DNA from: Rhodococcoides corynebacterioides
GTDB lineage: Bacteria > Actinomycetota > Actinomycetes > Mycobacteriales > Mycobacteriaceae
DNA length: 64,000 bases
Direction of reading: 5' to 3'
NCBI RefSeq assembly: GCF_019834675.1
Contig: NZ_JABUBU010000005.1
Span: forward strand, 84,264-148,263
The notes under the pieces were generated by a model, which was not told the origin of the DNA, did not search any database, and saw nothing but the letters and a program-made list of their open reading frames with translations. Both the position numbers and the translations under genes were made by a program. How positions within the stretch are numbered: position 1 is the stretch's first letter; the number at the start of each line of letters is the position of its first letter. Below, piece after piece: positions 50,639 through 60,354 of the stretch.

Positions 50639-53635
50639 TCAGCCGTCCGTGGCCTCCGACGCCGTGGACTTCGCCGCCGTGGACTTCGCCGCGGCGGTCT
50701 TCTTGGCCGGCACCTTCTTGGCGGTGGTCTTCTTGGCGGCCGCCTTCTTCGCGGCCGCCTTCTTCGCCGGAGCCTTCTTCGCCGCGGTCTTGGTGGCCGT
50801 CTTCTTGGCCGCGGTCTTCGTCGCTGCCTTCTTGGTGGCCTTCTTCTTCACCGGACCGCGCGCACGACGATCGGCGAGCAACTCCATCGCCCGCTCGTCC
50901 GTGATCGTGGCGACCTCGTCACCCTTGCGCAGGCTCGCGTTGGTCTCGCCGTCGGTGACGTACGGGCCGAAGCGACCGTCCTTGATCACCATCGGCTTCT
51001 CGCTCACCGTGTCCACCCCGAGTTCGCGCAGCGGCGGCGTCGCCGCACCCTGTCGTCCACGACGCTTCGGCTCGGCGTAGATCTTCAGCGCCTCGTCGAG
51101 CGTGACGGTGAAGATCTGCTCCTCGGTCGCCAGCGAACGCGAGTCCGTGCCCTTCTTGAGGTACGGGCCGTAGCGGCCGTTCTGGGCGGTTATCTCCTCC
51201 TTGGACTCGGGATCGACACCCACCACGCGCGGTAGCGACAGCAGTTTCAGCGCGTCCTCGAGCGTGACGGTCGCGAGGTCCATCGACTTCAGGAGCGAAC
51301 CGGTGCGCGGCTTGACGGCCGCCGCCTTCTTCGCGGCCTTCTTGGCCGGCGCCTTCGCCTTGGTGGCCACGGCGGTCCCGCCGCCACCGTCCGAACCACG
51401 TTCCACCGGAACGATGTCCGGGACGGGCTCGGGCCCCTCGGGGATGATCTCGGTGACGTACGGACCGAAACGTCCCTCCTTGGCGACGATCTCGTGTCCG
51501 CTCGCCGGATCGACGCCCAGCTTGCGACCCTCCTGCGGCGTCGAGAACAGCTTCTCGGCGTACTCCACGGTCAGCTCGTCCGGCGGCAGATCGTCGGGCA
51601 GGTTGGCGCGCTGGGAGATCGGGTCACCGTCGGGATCGTCGGGGTTCTGCACCATTCGCTCGAGGTAGGGCCCGTACCGGCCCACGCGCACGTGGATCTC
51701 GCGTCCCTCGGCGTCGTCGAACAGCCGGATGGAGTTGATCTCGCGGGCGTCGATGTCCTCGAGGTTGGTGCCCACCATCTTCTTCAGGCCACCCGAGCGC
51801 GCCACCGATCCCTCGGCACCGGTGTCGCCACCGAAGTAGAACGCGGTCAACCAGTTTCCGCGCCGCTCCCGGCCGTCGGCGATCGCGTCGAGATCGTCCT
51901 CCATGCCGGCGGTGAAGTCGAAGTCCACCAGGCGGCCGAAATGCGCCTCCAGCAACCCGATCACGGCGAACGCCACCCAGGACGGGACCAGCGCACTGCC
52001 GCGCTTGTAGACGTACCCACGGTCGAGGATGGTCTTGATGATCGACGAATACGTCGACGGGCGACCGATTCCCAGCTCCTCGAGCGTCTTGATGAGCGAC
52101 GCCTCGGTGAAGCGGGCGGGCGGGTTGGTGGTGTGCCCGTCGGGATCGAGGCCGGTGGCCGTGACCGCCTGCCCCTTCTCCAGTGCGGGCAACCGGGATT
52201 CGGCGTCGTCGGACTGACCGCCGGCCTGATCGTCGACACTCTCGACGTAGGCCTTGAGGAAGCCCGGGAACGTGATCGTCCGCCCCGACGCACTGAAGGT
52301 GCAGTCCTCGCCGGTACCGGCGGTTCCCGAGATGCGCAGCGACAGTGTGGTTCCGCGCGCGTCCGACATCTGCGACGCGACGGTGCGCTGCCAGATCAGC
52401 TCGTAGAGCCGGAACTCGTCCGTGTCGAGCGAGCTGTGCAGCTGGCCCGGCGTCGCGAAGGTGTCACCGGCGGGGCGGATGGCCTCGTGCGCTTCCTGCG
52501 CGTTCTTCACCTTGCGGGTGTACTGACGCGGGGTGTCGTGGACGTACTCGGGGCCGTAGAGCTCGGTGGCCTGCCGACGCGCCGCGTCGATCGCCGACGC
52601 CGACAGGTTCGTCGAGTCGGTACGCATGTAGGTGATGTAGCCGTTCTCGTACAGCCGCTGCGCGATCCGCATGGTGCGCTCGGAGGACATGCGCAGCTTG
52701 CGGCCGGCCTCCTGCTGCAGGGTCGACGTCATGAACGGCGGGTACGGACGGCGGGTGTACGGCTTGGACTCGGCCGACGCGACGGCGAGGTCCACGCCGT
52801 CGAGCGCCTCCGCGAGACGACGAGCGTGCGCCTCGTCGAGCACCGTGACCCCGTCGGACTTCAGCTTGCCGTCGGCACCGAAGTCGCGTCCCGTCGCCAC
52901 GCGGGCGCCGTCGACGGACACCAGGCGCGCCCCGAAGGCACGCGGCGACGCGTCCGCCCCGGCGTCGAGTTGCGCCGAGATGTCCCAGTACTCGGCCGAG
53001 CGGAACGCCATGCGCTCGCGCTCGCGCTGCACGATGACGCGCGTCGCGACCGACTGCACGCGGCCCGCCGACAGCTTCGGCATGACCTTCTTCCACAGGA
53101 CCGGCGAGACCTCGTACCCGTAGAGGCGGTCGAGGATGCGGCGGGTCTCCTGCGCGTCGACGAGGTCGGTGTCGAGTTCGCGGGTGTCGTCGGCCGCGGC
53201 CAGGATGGCCGGCTTGGTGATCTCGTGGAAGACCATCCGACGGACGGGCACCTTGGGCTTGAGCGTCTCGAGGAGGTGCCAGGCGATGGCCTCGCCCTCA
53301 CGGTCGGGGTCGGTGGCGAGGTAGAGCTCGTCGGCGTCCTTCAGGAGCGACTTGAGCTCGCTGACCTTCCCCTTCTTCTCGGGGCTGACCACGTAGAGGG
53401 GCTCGAAGTCGTGATCGACGTCGACGCCGAGGCGGGCCCAGGACTCGCCCTTGTACTTGGCGGGCACGTCCGCGGCACCGCGCGGGAGGTCGCGAATGTG
53501 ACCCACGGATGCCTCGACCACGTAGTCCTTGCCCAGGTAGGGCGCGATCTTCTTGGCCTTCGTGGGCGACTCGACGATCACCAGACGACGGACGCCGCCG
53601 GACGACGACCCCGCCGACTTGTCCCCTGCTGCCAC
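50639..53635 (-). CDS. topA: DNA topoisomerase I
   Basis: A 998-aa type IA topoisomerase that relaxes negative supercoils. Toprim domain: RLVIVESPTKAKKI near residue 17 and DPDREGEAIAWH near 115. The active-site tyrosine is in YITYMRTDST near residue 336. The C-terminus has the actinobacterial topoisomerase repeats (GRYGPYL, RFGPYVT, three or more) and ends in a Lys/Ala-rich tail (repeated AKKA and PAKK). GTG 53635 has AGGAAGG 11 nt upstream; longer starts are possible. It is essential and corresponds to Rv3646c. Confidence 0.97.
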   Translation of the reverse strand: MAAGDKSAGSSSGGVRRLVIVESPTKAKKIAPYLGKDYVVEASVGHIRDLPRGAADVPAKYKGESWARLGVDVDHDFEPLYVVSPEKKGKVSELKSLLKDADELYLATDPDREGEAIAWHLLETLKPKVPVRRMVFHEITKPAILAAADDTRELDTDLVDAQETRRILDRLYGYEVSPVLWKKVMPKLSAGRVQSVATRVIVQRERERMAFRSAEYWDISAQLDAGADASPRAFGARLVSVDGARVATGRDFGADGKLKSDGVTVLDEAHARRLAEALDGVDLAVASAESKPYTRRPYPPFMTSTLQQEAGRKLRMSSERTMRIAQRLYENGYITYMRTDSTNLSASAIDAARRQATELYGPEYVHDTPRQYTRKVKNAQEAHEAIRPAGDTFATPGQLHSSLDTDEFRLYELIWQRTVASQMSDARGTTLSLRISGTAGTGEDCTFSASGRTITFPGFLKAYVESVDDQAGGQSDDAESRLPALEKGQAVTATGLDPDGHTTNPPARFTEASLIKTLEELGIGRPSTYSSIIKTILDRGYVYKRGSALVPSWVAFAVIGLLEAHFGRLVDFDFTAGMEDDLDAIADGRERRGNWLTAFYFGGDTGAEGSVARSGGLKKMVGTNLEDIDAREINSIRLFDDAEGREIHVRVGRYGPYLERMVQNPDDPDGDPISQRANLPDDLPPDELTVEYAEKLFSTPQEGRKLGVDPASGHEIVAKEGRFGPYVTEIIPEGPEPVPDIVPVERGSDGGGGTAVATKAKAPAKKAAKKAAAVKPRTGSLLKSMDLATVTLEDALKLLSLPRVVGVDPESKEEITAQNGRYGPYLKKGTDSRSLATEEQIFTVTLDEALKIYAEPKRRGRQGAATPPLRELGVDTVSEKPMVIKDGRFGPYVTDGETNASLRKGDEVATITDERAMELLADRRARGPVKKKATKKAATKTAAKKTATKTAAKKAPAKKAAAKKAAAKKTTAKKVPAKKTAAAKSTAAKSTASEATDG

Positions 53636-53788
53636 GTGCTGCCGAACCTTCCTGGCCTCGCCGGACGAGACCCCTTCCATCTGCGGTCGACACCTCGAAC
53701 CACTCGAGGTCGACACCATACAGAGTGACACACGTGCACCGAATCGCCGTTTCGACGCCGATCCCGTGGTGACGGCGAACGTCCGACG

Positions 53789-54367
53789 TCACTGCGCCGT
53801 CGGCCACTCCACCACACCGGGCGGCGCCTCGCCCACCGTGTCGACCAGACGCCCGAGCCGGCGTCGCCCCGTGATGCGCAGTTCGGGAGTGGATCCGCGG
53901 GCGCCGGCGAGGGTCGGCGCGATGCCGACCCGCATCAACGCCTGAACCAGCAGCGGATGGGTGTCCGGCGCGTGCGGGTCCAGGCCGAACGCGAACCGCG
54001 ATCCATCGGCGGACAACCGGCCCGACGCCAGCGCCCAGGCGCGCAACGCCCGCGGACCGGGCACCCAGTCGGGCGGAACGGTCTTGACCGCGCCGCGGGT
54101 CCACGCTCGCGCGAGCGGCAGCAACTCGGGCACCGGCGCGGACCGCACCAGCGGATTGCCCTCGTCGGTGTCCCCGATCTCCGCGGCGATGCCGCACTCG
54201 GCGATCAGGTCGGCCAGCGCCTGCGCCCGCCAGGGACGGTCGACGACGACGGACACCCGCGCGCCGCCCGCGACGATCACCACCTGCCCCGGGGCAGCCA
54301 GCATCCCGGCCAGATCGTCCACCGCGGGCGGCGTCGACTCGGCGGAGAAGAAGGACAACTGGCTCAC
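53789..54367 (-). CDS. Conserved actinobacterial hypothetical protein (Rv3647c-like)
   Basis: A 192-aa protein. It starts MSQLSFFSAES, where QLSFF fits the sliding-clamp-binding motif, then an alpha/beta domain (VVIVAGGARVSVVV) and a C-terminal region with WPTAQ at the end. Length and place between topA and the cold-shock gene match M. tuberculosis Rv3647c. No function is established; replication or repair would fit the motif and the neighbours, which is inference. Confidence 0.8.
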   Translation of the reverse strand: MSQLSFFSAESTPPAVDDLAGMLAAPGQVVIVAGGARVSVVVDRPWRAQALADLIAECGIAAEIGDTDEGNPLVRSAPVPELLPLARAWTRGAVKTVPPDWVPGPRALRAWALASGRLSADGSRFAFGLDPHAPDTHPLLVQALMRVGIAPTLAGARGSTPELRITGRRRLGRLVDTVGEAPPGVVEWPTAQ

Positions 54368-54427
54368 CTGCGCGACAGTAGGTCACCGACGCCGTGGCCG
54401 CGGGACGACGAGCAAACCGCAGACGGA

Positions 54428-54466
54428 CGAATCCCCCGCCACCCTGGACGGGTGACGGGGGATTCG
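54428..54466 (-). terminator. cspA terminator
   Basis: A 17-bp near-perfect stem (CGAATCCCCCG arm, one non-canonical pair) with a 5-nt loop, just downstream of the cold-shock gene on the minus strand. Confidence 0.8.
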
Positions 54467-54494
54467 CGTGTCGTGCGTGGATCCGATCCGAGGA

Positions 54495-54698
54495 TCAGAC
54501 TGCGCGGACGCCCGTGGCCTGGGGGCCCTTGGTGCCCTGGCCGACCTCGAACTCCACGCGCTGGTTCTCCTCGAGGGTGCGGAAGCCGCTGCCCTGGATC
54601 TCGGAGTAGTGGACGAAGACGTCAGCGGAGCCGTCCTCGGGTGCGATGAAGCCGAAGCCCTTTTCGGCGTTGAACCACTTCACAGTTCCCTGTGCCAT
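54495..54698 (-). CDS. cspA: Cold-shock protein
   Basis: A 67-aa single cold-shock domain. RNA-binding motifs KGFGFIAP (RNP1) and DVFVHYSEI (RNP2) are intact. It binds single-stranded RNA and DNA as a chaperone. GAAGGAT lies upstream of ATG 54698. It corresponds to Rv3648c. Confidence 0.97.
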   Translation of the reverse strand: MAQGTVKWFNAEKGFGFIAPEDGSADVFVHYSEIQGSGFRTLEENQRVEFEVGQGTKGPQATGVRAV

Positions 54699-54996
54699 GC
54701 TTGTCTATCCTTCTTCTTGACCACCGGATGCGGTGAACCGCACTTACAGTTCACCGGGCCGGTTCCGACCGCCGTAGTGATTCCCCCGGAAAGGGTGGAG
54801 CTTCACGCACCGCGCTCGCAACAATAGATCCTGCGAGCGTGAACACGAACACAGAAGCTGCGACCGAGAACAGTGAACCACGTCGCGCGTCGGTGCGCGA
54901 CAGTCGCGCGCAACAAGTTCGTAAACCTTGCGTCGGCCCCGTGTCGGGGCCACGACCTACCATTCGAGCGGCAGCCCGCCGCACAGGAGAGGACCC
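54699..54996. promoter_or_regulatory. Divergent promoter region of cspA and the DUF1998-type helicase
   Basis: A 300-bp gap between divergent genes, lower in GC around 54810-54910. It holds the long untranslated leader expected for a cold-shock gene. No reading frame here is credible and no box pair is clear enough to name. Confidence 0.4.
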
Positions 54997-57333
54997 GTGA
55001 GCGTCAGCGTCGAGACCCCCGCCACCTCCTTCGGTGGTGTGCTGCTGGAACGCGCGCTGGCCGGCACTCCGTCGGACGAATCGCCGCTCACCTTCGCGGC
55101 CGAACTCCCCGGTCGCGAGGCCCGGACGTCGTCCTGGCCCGACTGGCTGGACCCCCGCATCGTGCGCACGTTCGTCGACTGCGGCATTCCCGCACCGTGG
55201 TCCCACCAAGCCGACGCGGCGACGCTCGCGCAGTCCGGCCGACACGTCGTCGTCTCCACCGGGACCGCGTCGGGCAAATCGCTCGGGTATCGCATGCCCA
55301 TTCTCTCCACGCTGTCGGAGAACCCCCGCGCCACGGCGCTCTACCTCGCGCCGACCAAGGCGCTCGGGTCGGATCAGCTCCGCGCGGCGGTGGACATGAC
55401 GGACACGCTCGCGCAGGCCGGTCTGCCCGACATCGCGCCGAGCGATTACGACGGCGACACCCCCGTCGAGGTCCGCCGGTGGGCGCGCGCGCATTCCCGC
55501 TGGATCTTCACCAACCCGGACATGCTGCACCTGTCGCTGCTGCAGGGCCATCGTCGGTGGGCGCACTTCTTCCGCAATCTGGCCTACGTCGTGGTCGACG
55601 AGTGCCATTCCTACCGGGGCGTCTTCGGCTCGCACGTCGCGCTGGTGATGCGTCGACTGCGGCGAATCGCCGCCCGGTACGGCGCGAACCCGACGTTCGT
55701 CCTGGCCAGCGCCACCGCCTCGGCGCCCGGTGCCGCGGCGAGCCGGTTGATCGGTGCGCCCTGCGTCGAGATCACCGAGGACGGGTCGCCGCACGGTCCG
55801 CGCACCGTCGCGCTGTGGGAGCCGCCGCTGCTGGACGTCACGGGCGAGAACGGCGCCCCGGTGCGCCGCGCCGCCGGGTCCGAGGCCGCGCGCATCATGG
55901 CCGACCTCGTCGTCGAGGGCGCCCGCACGCTCACCTTCGTCCGATCGCGGCGCGGCGCGGAACTCACCGCCCTCGGGACGTCGCGGCTGCTCGCCGACGT
56001 CGACCCGGACCTCCCGGGGCGCATCGCGGCCTACCGGGCCGGGTACCTCGCCGAGGACCGCCGCGCCCTCGAGCGCGCCCTGACCGACGGGACTCTCCTC
56101 GGCGTCGCGACCACCAACGCGCTGGAACTGGGCGTCGACATCGCCGGCCTCGACGCCGTCGTCGTCGCCGGCTTCCCCGGTACCGTGGCGTCGTTCTGGC
56201 AGCAGGCCGGTCGCTCCGGTCGCCGGGGTCAGGGATCGCTGGTGGTGCTGGTCGGGCGGGACGATCCGCTCGACACCTATCTGGTCCACCACCCGTCGGC
56301 GCTGCTGGACAAGCCGATCGAGGCCACCGTCACCGATCCCACCAACCCCTACGTGTTGGGGCCCCAATTGCTCTGCGCCGCCTCGGAACTGCCGCTGTCC
56401 GACGACGAGATCGCCGAGTGGAACGCCGAGGACGTCGCCCACCGCCTGGCCGAGGACGGAGACCTCCGACGCCGACCGCACGGGTGGTACGTCACCTCCG
56501 ACACCCCGCCGCACGGCGAGATCGACATCCGCGGCGGCATCGGCTCGCAGATCGCGATCGTCGACGGCACCACCGGCCGCATGCTCGGCACTGTCGACGC
56601 CGGCCGCGCCCCCGCCACCGCGCATCCCGGAGCGGTCCACATCCACCAGGGCGAGTCGTTCGTCGTCGACACGCTCGACTTCGACGACCACGTCGCCGTC
56701 GTGCATCCGGAGGAACCGGACTGGACGACGTCGGCACGCGAGGTCACCGAGATCCTCGTCGAGGACTACCTCGAGCATCGTCGGCACGGCGAGGTCGACG
56801 TCGCGCTCACCCGCGTGCAGGTCAGCCACCAGGTGGTCGGCTACCTGCGGCGACTGCCGTCCGGGGAGATCCTCGACTCGATCGAACTCGACATGCCCGT
56901 GCAGACCCTGCACACCCGCGCGGTGATGTACACGATCACCCCGGAATTGTTGGCGCGTGCGGGAATCGGGCCGGAACGCGTGCCGGGTTCTCTGCACGCG
57001 GCCGAGCACGCGGCCATCGGCCTGCTCCCGCTGGTCGCGACCTGCGACCGGTGGGACATCGGCGGTGTGTCCACGGCGCTGCACGGCGACACCGGGCTGC
57101 CGACGGTCTTCGTCTACGACGGGTACGACGGCGGCGCCGGGTTCGCCGACCGCGGGCACGCGGTGCTCGGAACCTGGCTGGCGGCGACGCGGGAGGCCAT
57201 CGCCTCCTGCGAATGCCAGTCCGGCTGCCCGTCGTGCGTGCAGTCGCCCAAGTGCGGCAACGGCAACGATCCCCTGGACAAGGACGGCGCCGTCCGCGTG
57301 CTCGACGCCGTCCTCGCCGAGATCGGAACCTAG
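54997..57333 (+). CDS. DEAD/DEAH-box helicase with C-terminal DUF1998 zinc site
   Basis: A 778-aa superfamily II helicase. Walker A STGTASGKS near residue 87; DEAH-type box in YVVVDECHSYRG near 198; second RecA domain with TNALELGVDIAGLDAVV and QQAGRSGRRGQGS. The C-terminus carries the four-cysteine cluster CECQSGCPSCVQSPKCGNGN typical of DUF1998 and of Hrq1/SftH-like DNA-repair helicases. GTG 54997 follows AGGAGAGG. It corresponds to Rv3649. A role in repair of cross-links or other lesions is known for relatives only. Confidence 0.93.
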   Translation: MSVSVETPATSFGGVLLERALAGTPSDESPLTFAAELPGREARTSSWPDWLDPRIVRTFVDCGIPAPWSHQADAATLAQSGRHVVVSTGTASGKSLGYRMPILSTLSENPRATALYLAPTKALGSDQLRAAVDMTDTLAQAGLPDIAPSDYDGDTPVEVRRWARAHSRWIFTNPDMLHLSLLQGHRRWAHFFRNLAYVVVDECHSYRGVFGSHVALVMRRLRRIAARYGANPTFVLASATASAPGAAASRLIGAPCVEITEDGSPHGPRTVALWEPPLLDVTGENGAPVRRAAGSEAARIMADLVVEGARTLTFVRSRRGAELTALGTSRLLADVDPDLPGRIAAYRAGYLAEDRRALERALTDGTLLGVATTNALELGVDIAGLDAVVVAGFPGTVASFWQQAGRSGRRGQGSLVVLVGRDDPLDTYLVHHPSALLDKPIEATVTDPTNPYVLGPQLLCAASELPLSDDEIAEWNAEDVAHRLAEDGDLRRRPHGWYVTSDTPPHGEIDIRGGIGSQIAIVDGTTGRMLGTVDAGRAPATAHPGAVHIHQGESFVVDTLDFDDHVAVVHPEEPDWTTSAREVTEILVEDYLEHRRHGEVDVALTRVQVSHQVVGYLRRLPSGEILDSIELDMPVQTLHTRAVMYTITPELLARAGIGPERVPGSLHAAEHAAIGLLPLVATCDRWDIGGVSTALHGDTGLPTVFVYDGYDGGAGFADRGHAVLGTWLAATREAIASCECQSGCPSCVQSPKCGNGNDPLDKDGAVRVLDAVLAEIGT

Positions 57334-58667
57334 GCGTCCACCGTCGCGGGCTCGCCGAGCGAGACGGGCAGCGACGAATAGCCGTGCAGCACACGGGTGT
57401 CGCGCCGGGTACCGGTGCCGACGGTGGTGAGGTGCGGGAACCGGTCGAACAGGGTGCGCAGCGCCACCTCGCTCTCCGCCCGCGCCAGCGCCGCGCCGAG
57501 GCAGAAGTGTCGACCACCGGAGAACGACAGGTGCTTGCCCGCGTTCGCGCGGCCCACGTCGAAGCGATCGGGGTTCTCGAACACCTTCGGATCGCGGTTG
57601 CCGCCCGCGAGCACGCACACCACGAGACTCCCCGGTTCGAGGTGCTTGCCGGCCAGTTCGAGGTCCTTGCGCGCGACCCGCGCGGTCATCTGCACCGGGG
57701 ACTCCAGGCGCAGCATCTCGTCAACCGCGGTGCTCCACAGCGACGGATCGTTCTGCAACCGCGCCAGCTGATCGGGGTGGCGGACCAGGAGGTCGATGCC
57801 GCTGCCGAGCAGATTGACCGTGGTCTCGAACCCGGCGGCGAGCACCAGACCGGCCGTCGCCCGGAGCTCGCGGTCGTTCAGGAAGACGCCGTCCTCGGAT
57901 GCCGAGATGAGCTGGCTCATCAGATCGTCGCCGGGGTTCTTCCGCAGCTCGGCGATGTGGTCGGACAGCCACGCGTCGAAGCCCTGTAGACCTGTCTCGA
58001 CCTCGCGGAACTGCGGCCAGGTCAGACCCACGTCGAGGCTCGGTGCGGCCAACTCGCCGAACTCGAGTACCCGCTTCTGCTCGCTCTCCGGCACCCCGAG
58101 GATGTCGCTGATGACGGCGACCGGCAGTTTGGCGCAGTACGCGGGCACGATGTCCACGGTGGTGGCTCCACTCGCCACCAACTCGTCGAGCAGGGTGTCC
58201 GCGACGCGCTGGACGTCGTCCCGCATCGTGTTGACCGCTCGCGCCGTGAAGACCGACGACACGAGCTTGCGGTACCGGGTGTGCGACGGCGGCTCGACCG
58301 ACAGCAGCGACGGCGGCGCCAGCGGGTGCAGCGCACCGGAGCGGGTGTGCCGCTCGATCACCTTCAGCGGCCCCGGCAGGTTGCCACCCACGACGACGGT
58401 GCGAAAGTCGTCGGATCGCAGGAGGTCGAAGATCAGGCCGTGGTCGACGGTCAGGTAGGCCACCCGACCCTTGACCAATGGGCCGCGCTCACGAATCTCC
58501 TGGTAGACCACGCCCGGGTCGGCGCGCGTGGCCGGATCGGCGATCAGCTTGGCCTGCGGGTCACCCAGCTTGATCCCCCGCTGCGCGAAGAACCGCACCA
58601 CCCCGTGCACCGCGGCCCACCGCACCCTCGCTCGCGCGCTCTCGACCAGTCCTCCGCCACGTCCCAT
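57330..58667 (-). CDS. Cytochrome P450
   Basis: A 445-aa class I bacterial P450. The I-helix oxygen-binding motif AAGFETT is near residue 258, the K-helix ExxR as EMLR, and the heme loop FSGGRHFCLG puts the ligand cysteine at residue 389. The substrate is unknown and no ferredoxin gene is adjacent. ATG 58667 is preferred over an Arg-rich extension. Its stop overlaps that of the convergent helicase by 4 nt. Confidence 0.95.
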   Translation of the reverse strand: MGRGGGLVESARARVRWAAVHGVVRFFAQRGIKLGDPQAKLIADPATRADPGVVYQEIRERGPLVKGRVAYLTVDHGLIFDLLRSDDFRTVVVGGNLPGPLKVIERHTRSGALHPLAPPSLLSVEPPSHTRYRKLVSSVFTARAVNTMRDDVQRVADTLLDELVASGATTVDIVPAYCAKLPVAVISDILGVPESEQKRVLEFGELAAPSLDVGLTWPQFREVETGLQGFDAWLSDHIAELRKNPGDDLMSQLISASEDGVFLNDRELRATAGLVLAAGFETTVNLLGSGIDLLVRHPDQLARLQNDPSLWSTAVDEMLRLESPVQMTARVARKDLELAGKHLEPGSLVVCVLAGGNRDPKVFENPDRFDVGRANAGKHLSFSGGRHFCLGAALARAESEVALRTLFDRFPHLTTVGTGTRRDTRVLHGYSSLPVSLGEPATVDA

Positions 58668-58760
58668 GATCCGCCCCCGTCGTCTCGTCGCGCGTCCCCG
58701 TCGCACGATCCCTGCCCCTCACTATGCGCAGTTCCGGAAGGGCTGTCTACCGTCCAGGCC

Positions 58761-59375
58761 ATGGGTCTCCGCCGCACCGTCGCCGCTCTCTGGGTGGCCA
58801 CCGTCCTCTACTGGCCGGCCCAGCTTCTGGTGTCCCGGTCCTGGCCCACTCCGTACAGCTGGCGCGGTGACGTCATCAGCGCGCTCGGCGCCACGACGTG
58901 CACGGAGTACTGCTCCCCCGACCACGCCCTTATGAACGCCACCTTCGTCGCGGTCGGCGCCCTCACCGCCGCCGGAGCGGCCGTCCTGGTCCCGCAGACC
59001 AGCGGGCGGGACCGCGCCGGATGGGTCCTCGTCGCGGTGTCCGGACTGTGCACCAGCGCCGTCGGGTTCCTGCCGATGGACGTCAGCCCCGCCGCCCACA
59101 ACCTCGCCGCGCAGACGCACTGGGCACTGCAGGTCGCGGGCATGGTCACCCTGTGCGCGGGGGTCGTCGGGCGGGACCGGCGAGCACGAGCCCTGACCGT
59201 CGCCTGCACCGCCGCCGCGGTGATCGGCGGCGCCGCCTTCCTCACCCCCGGCACATGGGGGCTCGGGGCCGGGCTGTCCGAGCGGGTGGCGCTGGACAGC
59301 CTCAACGTCTGGACCATCGGCATGGGGGTGTTGCTGCTGCGTGGCCTGCGACCCGGCCTCCGGCCTTCCCGCTGA
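58761..59375 (+). CDS. DUF998 family membrane protein
   Basis: A 204-aa protein with about six membrane helices and the DUF998 pattern: an opening helix, then SALGATTC in the first loop, LMNATF and a PMDVSPAAHNLAAQTHW segment. The function is unknown. ATG 58761 begins at GLRRTVAAL. The gene ends inside a 30-bp tandem repeat that may have altered its last residues (LRPGLRPSR). Confidence 0.85.
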   Translation: MGLRRTVAALWVATVLYWPAQLLVSRSWPTPYSWRGDVISALGATTCTEYCSPDHALMNATFVAVGALTAAGAAVLVPQTSGRDRAGWVLVAVSGLCTSAVGFLPMDVSPAAHNLAAQTHWALQVAGMVTLCAGVVGRDRRARALTVACTAAAVIGGAAFLTPGTWGLGAGLSERVALDSLNVWTIGMGVLLLRGLRPGLRPSR

Positions 59376-59425
59376 CCCCCGACCGGCCTCCGGCCTTCCC
59401 GCTGACTCCCGACCGGCCTCCGGCA
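59351..59425. repeat. 30-bp tandem repeat (2.5 copies)
   Basis: Unit GACCGGCCTCCGGCCTTCCC plus GCTGACCCCC, with copies at 59351, 59381 and 59411 (the last partial). It spans the end of the DUF998 gene and the gap before the pilus operon's 3' end. It may act as a transcription end between convergent genes. Confidence 0.85.
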
Positions 59426-59426
59426 C

Positions 59427-59774
59427 TCACTCCACCGGCCCCGCCCGCGCGACCCCGACCACCTCCCGCACCCCGAACCGGCCCAACCGCACCTCCGCGC
59501 GCAGTCGCACCTCGAGGTCCCAGCCGTCGGGCACGCACTCGACCAGTTCCGCTGCCATGCGATCGCCCACCGCCCGCGCCGCCACGCACCCCGCCGCGTC
59601 CCCCTCGACCAGAGCCGCGGCCCCGGCCAGCGCGGCGAGGTCGGCCGCTGCCTGCACGCGGTGCCGCGCCGACACCGCCGCCCCGACCGCCACCACCATC
59701 GCGGTCACCACCACCAGCGCCAGCACCACGAACGCCCCCACCACCGACGCGGACCCGCGATCCCCCTCCGTCAC
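59427..59774 (-). CDS. TadE/G-like protein (Rv3654c-type)
   Basis: A 115-aa protein with a DRGSASVVGAFVVLALVVVTA N-terminal helix typical of TadE/TadG minor pilins, followed by HRVQAAADLAALAGAAAL and a short outer domain. GTG 59774 overlaps the upstream TadE stop by 4 nt. It is the last gene of the pilus operon. Confidence 0.8.
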   Translation of the reverse strand: MTEGDRGSASVVGAFVVLALVVVTAMVVAVGAAVSARHRVQAAADLAALAGAAALVEGDAAGCVAARAVGDRMAAELVECVPDGWDLEVRLRAEVRLGRFGVREVVGVARAGPVE

Positions 59775-60082
59775 CGCGGGTCCGCCTCGGGCTCGACGGC
59801 CGCGACGGCCTCGGCGCCCACCTCCACCCCGGGCAGCGGCGACGACGCCTCGACCCGCACCGTCACCCAGTCCCCGTCCCGCGCCACCGTCACCGCGGCG
59901 GCGTCCGGCGCAACCCGACGGGCGGCGCCGACGGCGTCGGGATCCCCCAGCGCGCTCAGCCGTGCCCCCTCCCGTGCGGCGTCGACGCAGCGGATGTGAT
60001 CGGTGATCGTCGTCAGAGCCCCCACGCACAGCACCACCACCGCCACGATCGACGCGATGGCCAGTGCCGCCTCGACGGTCAC
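59771..60082 (-). CDS. TadE-like minor pilin (Rv3655c-type)
   Basis: About 103 aa. The TadE start VTVEAALAIASIVAVVVL is followed by DAAREGARLSALGD and a C-terminal beta segment. GTG 60082 is the first standard start in frame but is close to its ribosome site; a start a few codons upstream at a non-standard codon is possible. It lies directly after the Flp-like pilin gene. Confidence 0.78.
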   Translation of the reverse strand: MTVEAALAIASIVAVVVLCVGALTTITDHIRCVDAAREGARLSALGDPDAVGAARRVAPDAAAVTVARDGDWVTVRVEASSPLPGVEVGAEAVAAVEPEADPR

Positions 60083-60099
60083 CGCTCCCGCATCCCCGG

Positions 60100-60297
60100 T
60101 CAGACCGCGGTCTGCAACGCCCGGTCGATGATCCCGGTGAGCGCGGCGACGATGGAATCGCCCGTCACCACCGTGTAGAGCACCGCCCCGAACGCCGCCG
60201 CGGCGATGGTGCCGATGGCGTACTCCGCCGTCGACATCCCGTCGTCCTCCGCCAGGACCTCCATCAGCCGGTTCTGCACCTTCTGCAGTACGGACAT
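60100..60297 (-). CDS. Flp-like pilin (DUF4244)
   Basis: A 65-aa protein. A prepilin-type junction GMSTAEYAIG (cleavage after Gly20) is followed by a hydrophobic helix (TIAAAAFGAVLYTVV) and a short tail. The Glu at +5 is present. It is probably the major subunit of the Tad-like pilus. ATG 60297 has GGGGGAGAA upstream. It corresponds to Rv3656c. Confidence 0.85.
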   Translation of the reverse strand: MSVLQKVQNRLMEVLAEDDGMSTAEYAIGTIAAAAFGAVLYTVVTGDSIVAALTGIIDRALQTAV

Positions 60298-60354
60298 GTT
60301 CTCCCCCTTCGTGATTCGCCGGAGCCAGTCTCCGACGACGTTTCTGCGGCCCGC

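Noticed and set aside
54751..57618. 955-aa minus-strand open frame
   Set aside because: Shadow of the DUF1998-type helicase; the plus strand shows all helicase motifs.
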